From assembly GCF_000364625.1 (NCBI RefSeq), contig NZ_KB822601.1, positions 1-64,000 on the forward strand: a stretch of 64,000 nucleotides of DNA, in the 5' to 3' direction. Numbering within the stretch: position 1 is the stretch's first letter; each line of letters opens with the position of its first letter. Under the pieces are notes generated by a model. It did no database searches and was not told the origin of the DNA. It saw nothing but the letters and a program-made list of their open reading frames with translations. The position numbers were made by a program, and so were the translations under genes. The stretch is from Pseudomonas thermotolerans DSM 14292. GTDB lineage: Bacteria; Pseudomonadota; Gammaproteobacteria; Pseudomonadales; Pseudomonadaceae. This document shows positions 7,737 through 16,574 of the stretch, piece by piece.

Positions 7737-7738
7737 CG

Positions 7739-7751
7739 AATTCGACCGCAA
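7739..7751 (+). promoter_or_regulatory. Ada-box-like site upstream of ada
   Basis: AATTCGACCGCAA matches the E. coli Ada operator layout (A box AAT, six bases, B box GCAA). It lies 65 bp upstream of the ada start, a position suitable for autoregulation from just upstream of a -35 region. A single short match could be chance. Confidence 0.45.
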
Positions 7752-7816
7752 GAGGCGGAGTGCACCGCCGCAGGCGCGGGCTTAACCTGAACCCAGCATC
7801 GAGCGGAGGACGTACC

Positions 7817-8917
7817 ATGAACGCGAACGAGCGAGGCCAGGCCATCGAACGCGATCCGCGCTGGGCGGCCGTGCTGGCCCGAGACCCGGCGGCTGACGGA
7901 CAGTTCGTCTATGCGGTGAGAACCACCGGGGTGTACTGCCCGCCGAGCAGCCCGGCGCGCCTGCCGCGTCCGGAGAACGTGGAATTCTTCGCCAGCGCCG
8001 CGGAAGCCGAGGCCGCCGGCTACCGGCCGAGCCGCCGGGCTCGCGAGCAGACCCGCCATGCGGCGCTGGTGGCCGCCGCCTGCCGGCGCATCGAGAGCGC
8101 CGAGCAGCCACCCAGCCTCAAGGAGCTGGCCACCGAGGCCGGGCTCAGCGCCCATCACTTCCACCGCCTGTTCAAGGCACACACCGGGCTGACGCCCCGG
8201 GCCTACGCCCTGGCCCGCCGCGGCCGCCTGGTGCGCGAACGCCTCGGCCTCGGCGAGCAGGTCACCGAAGCCCTCTACGCCGCCGGCTTCGGCGCCAGCA
8301 GCCGCTTCTACGCACAGGCCGACCGGCTGCTCGGCATGAAGCCCAGCGCCTACCGCAACGGCGGCGCTGCCACCCGCATCCGCTTCGCCCTCGGCCAGTG
8401 TTCGCTGGGCGCCATCCTGGTGGCACAGAGCGAGCGCGGGGTCTGTGCGATCCTCCTGGGCGACGATCCGGAAGCGCTGCTGCGCGACCTGCAGGACCAG
8501 TTCCCGCGCGCCGAGCTGATCGGCGGCGACAGGGACTTCGAACGACTGGTCGCCCGGGTGGTGGGCTTCATCGAGGCTCCGGGGATCGGCCTCGACCTGC
8601 CGCTGGACGTGCGCGGCACCGCCTTCCAGCAGCGTGTCTGGGAAGCGCTGCGGGAGATTCCACCGGGCACGACCGCCAGCTATGCGGAGATCGCCCGGCG
8701 CATCGGCCGGCCCCAGTCGGTGCGCGCGGTGGCCAGAGCCTGCGCCAGCAACCGTCTGGCAGTGGCCATCCCCTGTCACCGGGTGGTGCGCAGCGACGGC
8801 GGCCTGTCCGGCTATCGCTGGGGCGTGGCCCGCAAGCAGGCGCTGCTGGAGCGCGAGGCACGGGAGGCGCAGGCCACCACACCCGGCGAGGCAGACGCCC
8901 CGCCGCCCGCCTGCTGA
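7817..8917 (+). CDS. ada: Ada: AraC-type regulator / O6-methylguanine-DNA methyltransferase, zinc site degraded
   Basis: The 366-residue protein has the full Ada layout: N-terminal metal domain (about 10-80), AraC-type helix-turn-helix (about 90-185) and C-terminal MGMT domain (about 190-350) with the acceptor motif IPCHRVV and GTxFQQRVW. In canonical Ada four Cys bind zinc (VYCxxxC and FRPCxRC). Here only the first remains, Cys41; the others are Ser45, Ser72 and Ala75. Base repair by the C-terminal domain should be intact, but the methylphosphotriester sensing that activates Ada may be lost or altered. GGAGG precedes the start. It is convergent with, and 1 bp from, the next gene. Confidence 0.88.
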   Translation: MNANERGQAIERDPRWAAVLARDPAADGQFVYAVRTTGVYCPPSSPARLPRPENVEFFASAAEAEAAGYRPSRRAREQTRHAALVAAACRRIESAEQPPSLKELATEAGLSAHHFHRLFKAHTGLTPRAYALARRGRLVRERLGLGEQVTEALYAAGFGASSRFYAQADRLLGMKPSAYRNGGAATRIRFALGQCSLGAILVAQSERGVCAILLGDDPEALLRDLQDQFPRAELIGGDRDFERLVARVVGFIEAPGIGLDLPLDVRGTAFQQRVWEALREIPPGTTASYAEIARRIGRPQSVRAVARACASNRLAVAIPCHRVVRSDGGLSGYRWGVARKQALLEREAREAQATTPGEADAPPPAC

Positions 8918-8918
8918 A

Positions 8919-9977
8919 TCAGCGCGCCTGCTGCCACTCCTCCACCAGCAGGCGCAGCAGCTCGGCGGCCGGCAGCGCCCGGGCCAGGGGGGCGCCCTGC
9001 CCGGCCCAGTACGCGGCGAAGTCCTCACAGCCCCGCGCACTGGCCGCGGCGTGCAGCGCCTTGCCGGCCGCGTAGGCGATCGGGTAGTCGGGGCGCGGCA
9101 CGCCCGGCACGTCCACCTCCAGGTGCATGCGGTTGACCAGCCCTCGGGCCGGGCGTCCGGAGATCGCCGCGGTGATCGCCGTGTGCTCGGCCTGGGGGCT
9201 CTGCAGCGCGGCCCGGTAGGCGGCGTTGGCGGAGGATTCGGGGCAGAGGATGAAGGCGGTGCCCAGCTGCGCGGCGCCGGCCCCCAGGGCCAGCACCGCA
9301 GCGATCCCTGCGCCGTCCATGATGCCGCCGGCGGCGATCACCGGCAGGCGGACGTGATGCACCAGCAGACGCACCAAGGCCAGGGTACCGAGCCCCACAT
9401 CGCCCTGCTCGGGGGCGAACACCCCGCGGTGGCCGCCGGCCTCGATGCCCTGGGCGATCACTCCGTCGAGGCCGGCGGCCTGCACCTGGAGGGCCTCGTC
9501 CAGGCTGGTGGCGCTGGCCAGCAGGACGATGCCGGCAGCCTTGAGGGCGCGGATCGTCGCGGCATCCGGCAGGCCAAAGTGGAAGCTGACTACCGCAGGG
9601 CGTTCGGCGAGCAGCAGCTCGAGCATGGCCGGATCGGCGAGGAAGCTCGGGTAGGGCTCGGCCAGGGCCGCCGGCGGGCGGGCTCCGAACTCGGCGAAGA
9701 ATGGCTCGAGATGCGCCAGCCAGGCCGCCTCGCGGGTCGCATCGGGCTGCGCCGGACGGTGGCAGAACAGGTTGAGGTTGAACGGCCGGTCGGTGAGCGC
9801 GCGGGTCGCCGCGATCAGCTCGCGCACCTGGGCCGGGGTGCTGGCGCCGACGCCCAGGGAGCCCAGCCCGCCGGCATTGCTGACCGCCGCAGCGAGCTGC
9901 GGGGTGGACACCCCAGCCATGGGCGCCTGGATGATCGGGTACTGGATACCGAGTAGTTGGCAGAGCGGTTGGCGCAT
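8919..9977 (-). CDS. NAD(P)H-dependent flavin oxidoreductase / nitronate monooxygenase family
   Basis: A 352-residue TIM-barrel FMN enzyme of the nitronate monooxygenase (2-nitropropane dioxygenase) family. It shows the [20 protein letters not shown] opening, the GIEAGGHRG motif containing the catalytic His, and [19 protein letters not shown] for the FMN phosphate. Such enzymes oxidise propionate 3-nitronate and other nitronates. Stands alone, convergent with ada. Confidence 0.85.
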   Translation of the reverse strand: MRQPLCQLLGIQYPIIQAPMAGVSTPQLAAAVSNAGGLGSLGVGASTPAQVRELIAATRALTDRPFNLNLFCHRPAQPDATREAAWLAHLEPFFAEFGARPPAALAEPYPSFLADPAMLELLLAERPAVVSFHFGLPDAATIRALKAAGIVLLASATSLDEALQVQAAGLDGVIAQGIEAGGHRGVFAPEQGDVGLGTLALVRLLVHHVRLPVIAAGGIMDGAGIAAVLALGAGAAQLGTAFILCPESSANAAYRAALQSPQAEHTAITAAISGRPARGLVNRMHLEVDVPGVPRPDYPIAYAAGKALHAAASARGCEDFAAYWAGQGAPLARALPAAELLRLLVEEWQQAR

Positions 9978-10240
9978 GGCGGACTCCTCCGGTCAGGGAG
10001 TCGGCACTATGGCAGAGGCGCCCGGGGCTAGCCAGAGGCCACGGCAGAAAGCTGTCCAGCCGCTCAGGATGCGTTTTTCCGACGGGAAAAACACGCGCAC
10101 AAAGACTTAAGGGCTTCGGCTAGAATCCGCCGCGATTCGCCGTGCGCCTGGCTCCGAGCTCGCTCTCCCCCCGGAAGGCCCGACCGTCCAGACAGGTTCG
10201 AATCCCAGAAGAACAGACACACCATTAGGAGCCAATCACG

Positions 10241-11041
10241 ATGAACCGCGCAGTCAAATCCCTCGCGCTGGCTGGCGGCCTGCTTGCCGCCAGCCAGGCC
10301 ACCGCCGGCGACCTGCTGCAATGGCAGGACAACAGCCTGACCTTCCTGTGGGGCAAGGATTTCCAGGTGAACCCGCCGGTCCAGCAGACCTGGACCTTCG
10401 AGCACGCCAGCGGCTGGAGCTGGGGCGACCTGTTCATCTTCATCGACCAGATCAACTACCAGGGAGCACCGGACGGCCAGGCCGGCAAGGACACCTACTA
10501 CGGCGAGATTTCCCCGCGTCTGTCGTTCGGCAAGATCAGCGGCGCCGACCTGTCCTTCGGGCCGATCAAGGACGTGCTGCTCGCCGCCACCTACGAGCGT
10601 GGCGAAAACAGCAACCAAGTCTATCTGCTCGGCCCGGGTTTCGACCTGAATATCCCCGGCTTCGACTACTTCCAGCTGAACTTCTACTACCGCAAGCCGG
10701 ACGGCATCAGCGGCCAGCCCAAGGGCCAGTGGCAGGTTACCCCGGCATGGTCCTACACCCTCCCAGTGGGCAACTCCGACCTGGTGATCGACGGCTACAT
10801 CGACTACGTGTGGAACAACAAGGACGGCTCGTCCAACCGACCGACCGACATGCACGCCAACCTGCACGTCAACCCGCAGATCAAGTACGACCTGGGCAAG
10901 GCCCTGAGCTGGACCGCGGTGAAGAAGTTCTACGTGGGCGTGGAATACGACTACTGGTCGGACAAGTACGCCATCGAGGACAGCCAGGCCTTCCGCACCG
11001 ACCAGAGCGCCCTGAGCTTCCTGGCCAAGGTGCACTTCTGA
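10241..11041 (+). CDS. Tsx-like outer-membrane nucleoside channel protein
   Basis: The 266-residue product has a clear signal peptide (cleavage after SQATA, about residue 22) and then beta-barrel-type sequence with alternating aromatic residues, ending in AKVHF with a C-terminal Phe as expected for outer-membrane insertion. The W-x-DNSLTFLWG opening and FEHASGWSWGDLFIF are typical of the Tsx/OmpK-like family. AGGAGCC precedes the ATG. A second, divergent homologue is at 28954. Nucleoside specificity is from the family, not shown here. Confidence 0.8.
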   Translation: MNRAVKSLALAGGLLAASQATAGDLLQWQDNSLTFLWGKDFQVNPPVQQTWTFEHASGWSWGDLFIFIDQINYQGAPDGQAGKDTYYGEISPRLSFGKISGADLSFGPIKDVLLAATYERGENSNQVYLLGPGFDLNIPGFDYFQLNFYYRKPDGISGQPKGQWQVTPAWSYTLPVGNSDLVIDGYIDYVWNNKDGSSNRPTDMHANLHVNPQIKYDLGKALSWTAVKKFYVGVEYDYWSDKYAIEDSQAFRTDQSALSFLAKVHF

Positions 11042-11078
11042 TCTGACTCCCTCTCCCTGCGCCTTGCGCGGAGGCCAG

Positions 11079-11116
11079 AACGCCGGACCGCCCTCCCAGT
11101 GTCGGCCCGGCGTTTT
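11079..11116. terminator. Hairpin terminator between the Tsx-like gene and the symporter
   Basis: AACGCCGG at 11079-11086 pairs with CCGGCGTT at 11107-11114, followed by TTG. The arms carry A and T at the outer ends, so it can serve both convergent transcripts. The symporter stop lies at 11121. Confidence 0.6.
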
Positions 11117-11120
11117 GCCA

Positions 11121-12569
11121 TCAGGCCCGCACGGTCTCGGCGGCGCCGGCCTCCTCCTGACGGCGGCCGAACCACTGCGGCAGCAGCGAACCGACCAGCA
11201 TCCCCGCCACGCTCAACAGCAGGCCGGCCAGCTGCGGCGGCCAGAAGGCCTCCTCGCTGCTGGTGAACTCCAGGTACAGCCAGGAAGTCAGGCCGCAGGC
11301 GATGGCCAGCAGCGCGCCCTGGGTACTGGCGCGCCTCCAGAACAGCCCGGCGAACAGCGGCACCACGGCGGCCACCAGGGTCACCTTGTAGGCGTTGCCG
11401 ACCATCTCGTAGATGGAGGCATCGGAATACAGCGCGAAGACCAGGGTGGCGAGGGCGCAGCCGAACACCGTGACGCGCATGGCGAGCAGGAACTGGCGGT
11501 CATCCAGCGCCGGCAGGAAACGCTTGAGGATGTTCTCTGTGAAGGTCACCGAGGGCGCCAACAGGGTGCCCGAGGCAGTGGACATGATCGCCGATAGCAG
11601 GGCGCCGAAGAACAGGATCTGCGCGAACAGCGGGGTGCGCTCCAGAATCAGGTGCGGGAGGATCATCTGCGCGTCCTCGGCCAGCCAGCGCTGCACCATC
11701 GCCGGGTCGATCATCGACGCCGCGTAGGTGAGGAAGATCGGCAGCATGCAGAAGCCCAGGTAGAAGCAGGCGCCGGCCATGGAGGCGCGCGCGGCGATGG
11801 TCTCGGTCTTCGCCGACATCACCCGGGCGTAGACGTCCTGCTGGGGGATGGAGCCGAGCATCATGGTCACCGCGGCGCCGAGGAAGGCCACCAGATCGCG
11901 CGGCTCGAAGGAATGGATGAAGGTGAACTTGCCCTCGTTGGCCGCTTGGGCGATCACCGCCTCGGGGCCGCCGGCCATGTCGCCGATCAGCCAGGTCAGG
12001 TAGAGCAGACCGACCACGATGATCAGCATCTGCATGAAGTCGGTCAGCGCCACCGACCACATGCCGCCGAACAGGGTATAGAGCAGCACGATCAGGGTGC
12101 CCAGCAACATGCCCTGGGTGGTGCTGATGGCGCCCTCGGAAATCACGTTGAAGACCACCCCCAGGGCAGTCAGCTGGGCAGCGATCCAGCCCAGGTAGGA
12201 GGCGATGATCACCAGACTGAGGATCAGCTCCACGTTGGGCCCGAAGCGCTTGCGGAAGTAGTCGCCGATGGTCAGCAGGTTCATTCGGTACAGCGGTCGG
12301 GCGATGATCAGGCCGACCAGCATCAGGCAGCCGAAGGAGCCGAAGGGATCCTCGACGATGCCGGCGAAGCCTTCCTCGATGAAGGTGGCGGGGATGCCCA
12401 GCACCGCCTCGGAGCCGAACCAGGTGGCGAACACCATGGCGGCGACCAGGGGAAAGGACATGCTGCGCCCGCCGGCGGCGAAGTCCTTGGCGTTCTTGAC
12501 GCGGGTGGAGGCGTAGAAGCCCACGCCGACGGTTACCAGCAGGTAGGCAGCGACAAACCAGATCAGCAT
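11121..12569 (-). CDS. Sodium:solute symporter family (SSS) transporter
   Basis: The product (482 residues from the ATG at 12569) has about 13 hydrophobic segments and SSS-family marks: an N-terminal helix, GGRSMSFPLVAAMVFATWFG around TM2, and SIPQQDVYARVMSAK in the loop typical of pantothenate/proline-type symporters. I chose 12569 because AGGAAACAACAACC precedes it and the earlier in-frame start adds charged residues before TM1. It lies alone on this strand, divergent from the PhyH gene. The substrate cannot be read. Confidence 0.85.
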   Translation of the reverse strand: MLIWFVAAYLLVTVGVGFYASTRVKNAKDFAAGGRSMSFPLVAAMVFATWFGSEAVLGIPATFIEEGFAGIVEDPFGSFGCLMLVGLIIARPLYRMNLLTIGDYFRKRFGPNVELILSLVIIASYLGWIAAQLTALGVVFNVISEGAISTTQGMLLGTLIVLLYTLFGGMWSVALTDFMQMLIIVVGLLYLTWLIGDMAGGPEAVIAQAANEGKFTFIHSFEPRDLVAFLGAAVTMMLGSIPQQDVYARVMSAKTETIAARASMAGACFYLGFCMLPIFLTYAASMIDPAMVQRWLAEDAQMILPHLILERTPLFAQILFFGALLSAIMSTASGTLLAPSVTFTENILKRFLPALDDRQFLLAMRVTVFGCALATLVFALYSDASIYEMVGNAYKVTLVAAVVPLFAGLFWRRASTQGALLAIACGLTSWLYLEFTSSEEAFWPPQLAGLLLSVAGMLVGSLLPQWFGRRQEEAGAAETVRA

Positions 12570-12935
12570 TGGTTGTTGTTTCCTGAGCTCGCTCGCCGGC
12601 AACGGGAAGCGCACGACGAGTCGCGCAGGGCACCGCGGCAGACGAAGTTCTTGTTATCGGAGGCAGCGCGGGGGCGGCCCCTGCCTGAAGCGGGGCAGTC
12701 TGCCAAAGGCGTAAAATATGTCAAACGATCGAGCGAGAACTGAACAGAAAAAATGACAGCCTGCCGGCCGGCAGCCGCGAGGGAGCGAAACGATAAATTC
12801 TCGCGCCGCCCAAGGGTATGCGCGAAGCAGTAGGAACCGACCAATGGCAGCGCATCCCCGCCTGATCCCCGGGGATCGCCGCCTGGCCAGGGCGTCCGGC
12901 GCCTGCCAAGCCGAGACCAGAGAAGGAAAACCGCC
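12570..12935. other. 366-bp divergent intergenic region
   Basis: This stretch separates the divergent symporter and PhyH genes and should hold both promoters. It contains an AT-rich patch at about 12706-12758 and a perfect 14-bp palindrome CTGCCGGCCGGCAG at 12761-12774, which could be an operator or a short hairpin. No small ORF with a convincing ribosome site is seen. Confidence 0.5.
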
Positions 12936-13697
12936 ATGCCCAGCCCAGCACTCATCCGGCAACGCCTGCAAGCCCTGCACGAGGACGGCTATGTGCTCAT
13001 CCCCGGCGTGCTCGACGCCCGGCAGATCGCCGAGCTGCGCCAGGCCATCGACGCCCTGCGGTCCATCCACTGGGACTACCAGGGCCTGGTGGTGGACCAC
13101 TACAAATGCGTGTTCAACCGCGACCCGCTGTGGCTGCCCTACCTGGACCTACCGGGGGTCATCGAGCTGGCCGAGGCGGCTCTGGGTAGCGACTGTCACG
13201 TGATCGGCCAGACCGCCTGGCGCTGCCATCCCGGCTTCATCGGCGCCGACCTGCATCTGGACTACCTGGTGATGGAGCTGCCGGAAAGCCTGCTGGCCGA
13301 TCCGCAGTTCCGCCTGCCCATGCAGATCTGCACCGCGCATATCTACCTGGACGACATCGACGCCGACCTCTGCCCGACCCTGGTGATCCCCGGCAGCCAC
13401 CGCGCCGGCCGCGCGCCGCGTCCCGGCGAGACCACGTGGCACGGCCGCGCCGCCGAGCCGGTGCTGTGCCGGGCCGGCGACGTGCTGGTGTTCCGCAGCG
13501 AGCTGTGGCATGCCGGCAGCCGCAACCGCAGCAGGGAGCGCATCCGCTACCTGCTGCAGGTGCACTACGGGCGGCGCATGGTGGCGCAGAAGTTCTCACC
13601 CTACCTGGAATTCCACTTCACCCCCGAGGTGCTGGCCGCCTGCACGCCGCGCCAGCGCCGCCTGCTCGGCGACCACCAGGCCGCCGAGTACGATTGA
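12936..13697 (+). CDS. Phytanoyl-CoA dioxygenase (PhyH) family Fe(II)/2-oxoglutarate oxygenase
   Basis: The 253-residue product fits the PhyH family: N-terminal LHEDGYVLIPGVLD, iron ligands H107 and D109 in ADLHLDY, and the distal His192 in ELWHAGSRNRSRERIR with the Arg that binds 2-oxoglutarate following. GAGAAGGAAAACCGCC precedes the start. Family members hydroxylate small molecules such as ectoine, fatty acyl-CoAs or phosphonates. No biosynthetic neighbours point to a substrate. Confidence 0.82.
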   Translation: MPSPALIRQRLQALHEDGYVLIPGVLDARQIAELRQAIDALRSIHWDYQGLVVDHYKCVFNRDPLWLPYLDLPGVIELAEAALGSDCHVIGQTAWRCHPGFIGADLHLDYLVMELPESLLADPQFRLPMQICTAHIYLDDIDADLCPTLVIPGSHRAGRAPRPGETTWHGRAAEPVLCRAGDVLVFRSELWHAGSRNRSRERIRYLLQVHYGRRMVAQKFSPYLEFHFTPEVLAACTPRQRRLLGDHQAAEYD

Positions 13698-13766
13698 TGG
13701 CAGCGGCAGGGAACCCGCGACTACCCTGTTGTCCAATGAGCACCCTTCCCTCACGGAGCCCGTTCC

Positions 13767-14225
13767 ATGCCCCGCCTGCTCGTCACCCTACTGTCCATCC
13801 TCGTCCTTGCCGGCTGCGCCAGCCTGGGTCAGCAAGAGCCGCTGCGCGTCGACCTGGCTGGCCTCGACCCCATGCCGAGCGAGGGTATGGAGATGCGCTT
13901 CGCGGTCAAGCTACGGGTGCTGAACCCCAACGACCGGGCAGTGGGCTACGACGGCGTGGCCCTGAACCTGGAGGTCAACGGCCAGCCCCTGGCCTATGGC
14001 GTGAGCGATGAACGCGGCGAGGTGCCACGCTTCGGCGAGACGGTGATCAGCGTGCCGGTGACCATCTCGGCCTTCTCCATGTTCCGCCAGGCCTGGGGGC
14101 TGAGCAGCAAGGCGCCACGGCAGAGCCTGCCCTACCGGCTGAGCGGCAAGCTGGGCGGCGGGCCCTTCGGCGTCGAACGCTTCAACGCCGAGGGCGAGCT
14201 GAGCCTGCCACCGCTCGTGCGCTGA
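13767..14225 (+). CDS. LEA14-like (WHy domain) lipoprotein
   Basis: The 152-residue product has a lipobox LVLAGC (Cys 17) and a single LEA type 2 / WHy-like beta domain: MRFAVKLRVLNPNDRAVGYDG then LNLEVNGQPLAYGV. Bacterial members are periplasmic or outer-membrane lipoproteins linked loosely with stress tolerance. It follows the PhyH gene by 69 bp on the same strand. Confidence 0.78.
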   Translation: MPRLLVTLLSILVLAGCASLGQQEPLRVDLAGLDPMPSEGMEMRFAVKLRVLNPNDRAVGYDGVALNLEVNGQPLAYGVSDERGEVPRFGETVISVPVTISAFSMFRQAWGLSSKAPRQSLPYRLSGKLGGGPFGVERFNAEGELSLPPLVR

Positions 14226-14324
14226 CCGCCCGGCCGGTGGCAAGCATCCACCGACCGCCTCCCCCCTGGACGGCAAAACCCTATACACTATGCGGCCTTT
14301 TGACTTCACGACGAGGCCAAGCCC

Positions 14325-14669
14325 ATGAGCACCCTGCCGCCCTGCCCCAAGTGCAATTCCGAATACACCTATGAGGACGGCAGCCTGCTGGTCTGCCCGG
14401 AATGCGCCCACGAGTGGTCCGCCGAAGCCGCCGCGGAAGGCGCCGGCGAAGACACCCGGGTGATCAAGGACTCGGTGGGCAACGTCCTGCAGGACGGCGA
14501 TACCGTTACCGTGATCAAGGACCTCAAGGTCAAGGGCTCGTCCCTGGTAGTCAAGGTCGGCACCAAGGTGAAGAACATCCGCCTGGTGGATGGCGATCAC
14601 GACATCGACTGCAAGATCGACGGCATCGGCGCCATGAAGCTGAAGTCGGAGTTCGTCAAGAAGGCCTGA
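14325..14669 (+). CDS. yjdM: Zinc ribbon protein YjdM/PhnA family
   Basis: The 114-residue protein has an N-terminal zinc ribbon (CPKCNSEY at 8-11 and CPECAHEW) and the PhnA/YjdM C-terminal domain with [40 protein letters not shown] and KLKSEFVKK. Despite the old name PhnA, E. coli YjdM is not needed for phosphonate use; the role is unknown. AT-rich TATACACTATGC at 14281-14292 could be part of its promoter. Confidence 0.85.
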   Translation: MSTLPPCPKCNSEYTYEDGSLLVCPECAHEWSAEAAAEGAGEDTRVIKDSVGNVLQDGDTVTVIKDLKVKGSSLVVKVGTKVKNIRLVDGDHDIDCKIDGIGAMKLKSEFVKKA

Positions 14670-14674
14670 CGCAG

Positions 14675-14710
14675 GGCGCCGGGCCCACGCCCCGGCGCCT
14701 CCCCCCTTTT
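14675..14710 (+). terminator. Rho-independent terminator of yjdM
   Basis: Perfect 9-bp arms GGCGCCGGG / CCCGGCGCC with a seven-base loop (14675-14699), starting 5 bp after the stop codon and followed by a pyrimidine run ending TTTT at 14707-14710. Confidence 0.75.
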
Positions 14711-14837
14711 CAGGGCCTGGCGACGCTGGCCAGGCGCCGCGCAGACGACAGGCAGCGCGCCCCGTGATCCGGGCGCGGCCAGAGGGTAATCGACGGATGC
14801 CTGAATGCGCCGCCGGCGCCGCGCCCGACGGTCAGGC

Positions 14838-15980
14838 CTACACGCTGGCGAGCCGCGGCCTGGGCACGGCGATGATCCGCCAGTCGTCGCCCACCGCGCG
14901 GATGTCGCGGATTTCCAGGTCCTGCGCCTCGACCATGCGCGCCAGCGGCAGCTCGAGCAGCGGCCGTGCGCTGGAGCCGAGGAACTTGGGCGCGACGAAC
15001 AGCTGGTACTCGTCCACCAGCCCCTGGCGGGCGAAGGCCCCAGCCAGGCGCGGGCCGGCCTCCACCAGCACCTCGTTGGCGCCGCGCGCGGCCAGCTCGA
15101 CGAGCAGCTTGCGCAGGTCTACGTGACCGTTGCTGCCGGGTACCGCCAGTAGTTCGTGGCCCTCGGCGAGGAAGCGGTCACGCGCCGCGGCCGCCGCGCA
15201 GGTCGCCACCAGGGCCGCGCCGGCCTGGTAGAAGGGCGCGTCCAGCGGTACCCGCAGGCGACCGTCGACCAGCACGCGCAGCGGCGGGCGGGTCAGCGCC
15301 AGGGCGGTCTGCTCGGCGCTCAGGCCCAGCTCCTCGGCGCGCACGGTAAGCCGCGCCCGGTCGGTGAGCACGGTGTCGGCGCCGCTCAGCACCACGCTGG
15401 AGCGGGCGCGCAGGCGCTGCACCTCGCCGCGCGCCGCCGGGCCGGTGATCCACTGACTCTCGCCACTGGCCATGGCGGTGCGGCCGTCCAGGCTCATCGC
15501 CAGCTTGACCCGCACGTAGGGCAGACCGGTTTCCATGCGCTTGATGAAACCGAGGTTGAGATCCCGCGCCTCCCGCTCCAGCACCCCGCTGTGCACCGCG
15601 ATGCCGGCCTCGGCGAGGCGCAGCAGGCCGCGCCCGGAGACCTGCGGGTTGGGATCCTGCATGGCCGCCACCACCCTGGCCACGCCGGCGTCGACCAGCG
15701 CCTCGGCGCACGGCGGAGTGCGGCCGTGGTGGCTGCACGGCTCCAGAGTCACGTAGGCGGTGGCGCCGCGGGCCCGGTCGCCAGCCTGGCGCAGGGCGTG
15801 CACCTCGGCGTGCGGTTCGCCGGCGCGGACGTGCCAGCCCTCGCCGACCACCTGGCCGTCGCGCACCAGCACGCAGCCAACGCGCGGGTTGGGGTGAGTG
15901 GAATACAGGCCCCTGCGCGCCAGTTCGAGGGCGCGGGCCATGTAGCGGGCGTCGAGGGAATCCTGCTGGATAGCGGTCAT
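14838..15980 (-). CDS. ribD: Bifunctional riboflavin biosynthesis deaminase/reductase RibD
   Basis: The 380-residue protein contains the N-terminal cytidine-deaminase-like domain (zinc ligands H57 in PHAEVHAL, and C82 and C91 in the motif [11 protein letters not shown]) and the C-terminal reductase domain (from about 150: [20 protein letters not shown], then FVAPKFLG). It performs two successive steps after GTP cyclohydrolase II. Its ATG overlaps the nrdR stop by 4 bp. In most pseudomonads ribE, ribBA, ribH and nusB follow; here the next gene is the convergent yjdM, so the rest of the pathway lies elsewhere. Confidence 0.95.
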   Translation of the reverse strand: MTAIQQDSLDARYMARALELARRGLYSTHPNPRVGCVLVRDGQVVGEGWHVRAGEPHAEVHALRQAGDRARGATAYVTLEPCSHHGRTPPCAEALVDAGVARVVAAMQDPNPQVSGRGLLRLAEAGIAVHSGVLEREARDLNLGFIKRMETGLPYVRVKLAMSLDGRTAMASGESQWITGPAARGEVQRLRARSSVVLSGADTVLTDRARLTVRAEELGLSAEQTALALTRPPLRVLVDGRLRVPLDAPFYQAGAALVATCAAAAARDRFLAEGHELLAVPGSNGHVDLRKLLVELAARGANEVLVEAGPRLAGAFARQGLVDEYQLFVAPKFLGSSARPLLELPLARMVEAQDLEIRDIRAVGDDWRIIAVPRPRLASV

Positions 15981-16441
15981 TCTTTGGCCGGTTCACGGGC
16001 GAGGCGGTCGATCTCCTCGCGGAACTCGTTGAGATCCTGGAAGCGCCGGTACACCGAGGCGAAGCGGATGTAGGCGACTTCGTCGAGCTTCTGCAGCTCG
16101 GCCATCACCAGTTCGCCGACCACCCGGGACTTGACCTCCCGTTCGCCGGTGGCGCGCAGCTGGTGCTTGATGTGGCCGATCGCCGCCTCCAGCCGCTCCA
16201 GGCTCACCGGACGCTTCTCCAGGGCGCGCTGCATGCCGGCACGCAGCTTTTCCTCGTCGAACGGCTGGCGGCTGCCATCCTGCTTGATCAACCGGGGCAT
16301 CACCAGTTCGGCGGTCTCGAAGGTGGTGAAGCGTTCGCCGCAAGCCACGCACTCGCGGCGGCGGCGGACCTGTTCGCCCTCGGCGACCAGACGGGAGTCG
16401 ATCACCTTGGTGTCATTGGCGGCGCAGAAGGGGCAATGCAT
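15977..16441 (-). CDS. nrdR: Ribonucleotide reductase repressor NrdR
   Basis: A 154-residue protein that begins MHCPFC with the zinc ribbon (CPFC and [12 protein letters not shown]) and continues into an ATP-cone (about residues 49-139) with [19 protein letters not shown]. NrdR represses nrd operons in response to dATP/ATP. I chose the ATG at 16441 because all family members start at MxCPFC. Translationally coupled to ribD, the usual neighbour. Confidence 0.95.
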   Translation of the reverse strand: MHCPFCAANDTKVIDSRLVAEGEQVRRRRECVACGERFTTFETAELVMPRLIKQDGSRQPFDEEKLRAGMQRALEKRPVSLERLEAAIGHIKHQLRATGEREVKSRVVGELVMAELQKLDEVAYIRFASVYRRFQDLNEFREEIDRLAREPAKE

Positions 16442-16534
16442 AGAAGGATGGCGCGGTGCGGAAGTGGAGCGGTCATGGTAGCGCATCGCGACGCCGAGAC
16501 AAATGCGCCGCTTGCCGCACCCCGAGGGCCTGGC

Positions 16535-16560
16535 GCCGGCGCTCGCGACGGAGCGCCGGC
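16535..16560 (-). terminator. GC hairpin downstream of the peroxidase gene
   Basis: Nine-base arms GCCGGCGCT / AGCGCCGGC with an eight-base loop, 15 bp beyond the peroxidase stop codon. There is no T-tract on the minus strand, so it is at best a weak or Rho-assisted terminator. Confidence 0.35.
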
Positions 16561-16574
16561 GGGGCGTCTCCCCT

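Noticed and set aside
7421..9040. A 539-codon open frame on the minus strand across ada
   Set aside because: It lies antisense to a well-supported Ada protein, has Gly/Ala/Arg-rich composition of a shadow frame, and shows no family motifs.
10195..10206. GGTTCGAATCCC resembles a tRNA T-loop, a possible tRNA remnant or attachment site
   Set aside because: The flanking bases do not pair into a T-arm (ACAGG against CCCAG), and no anticodon arm or acceptor stem can be built around it.
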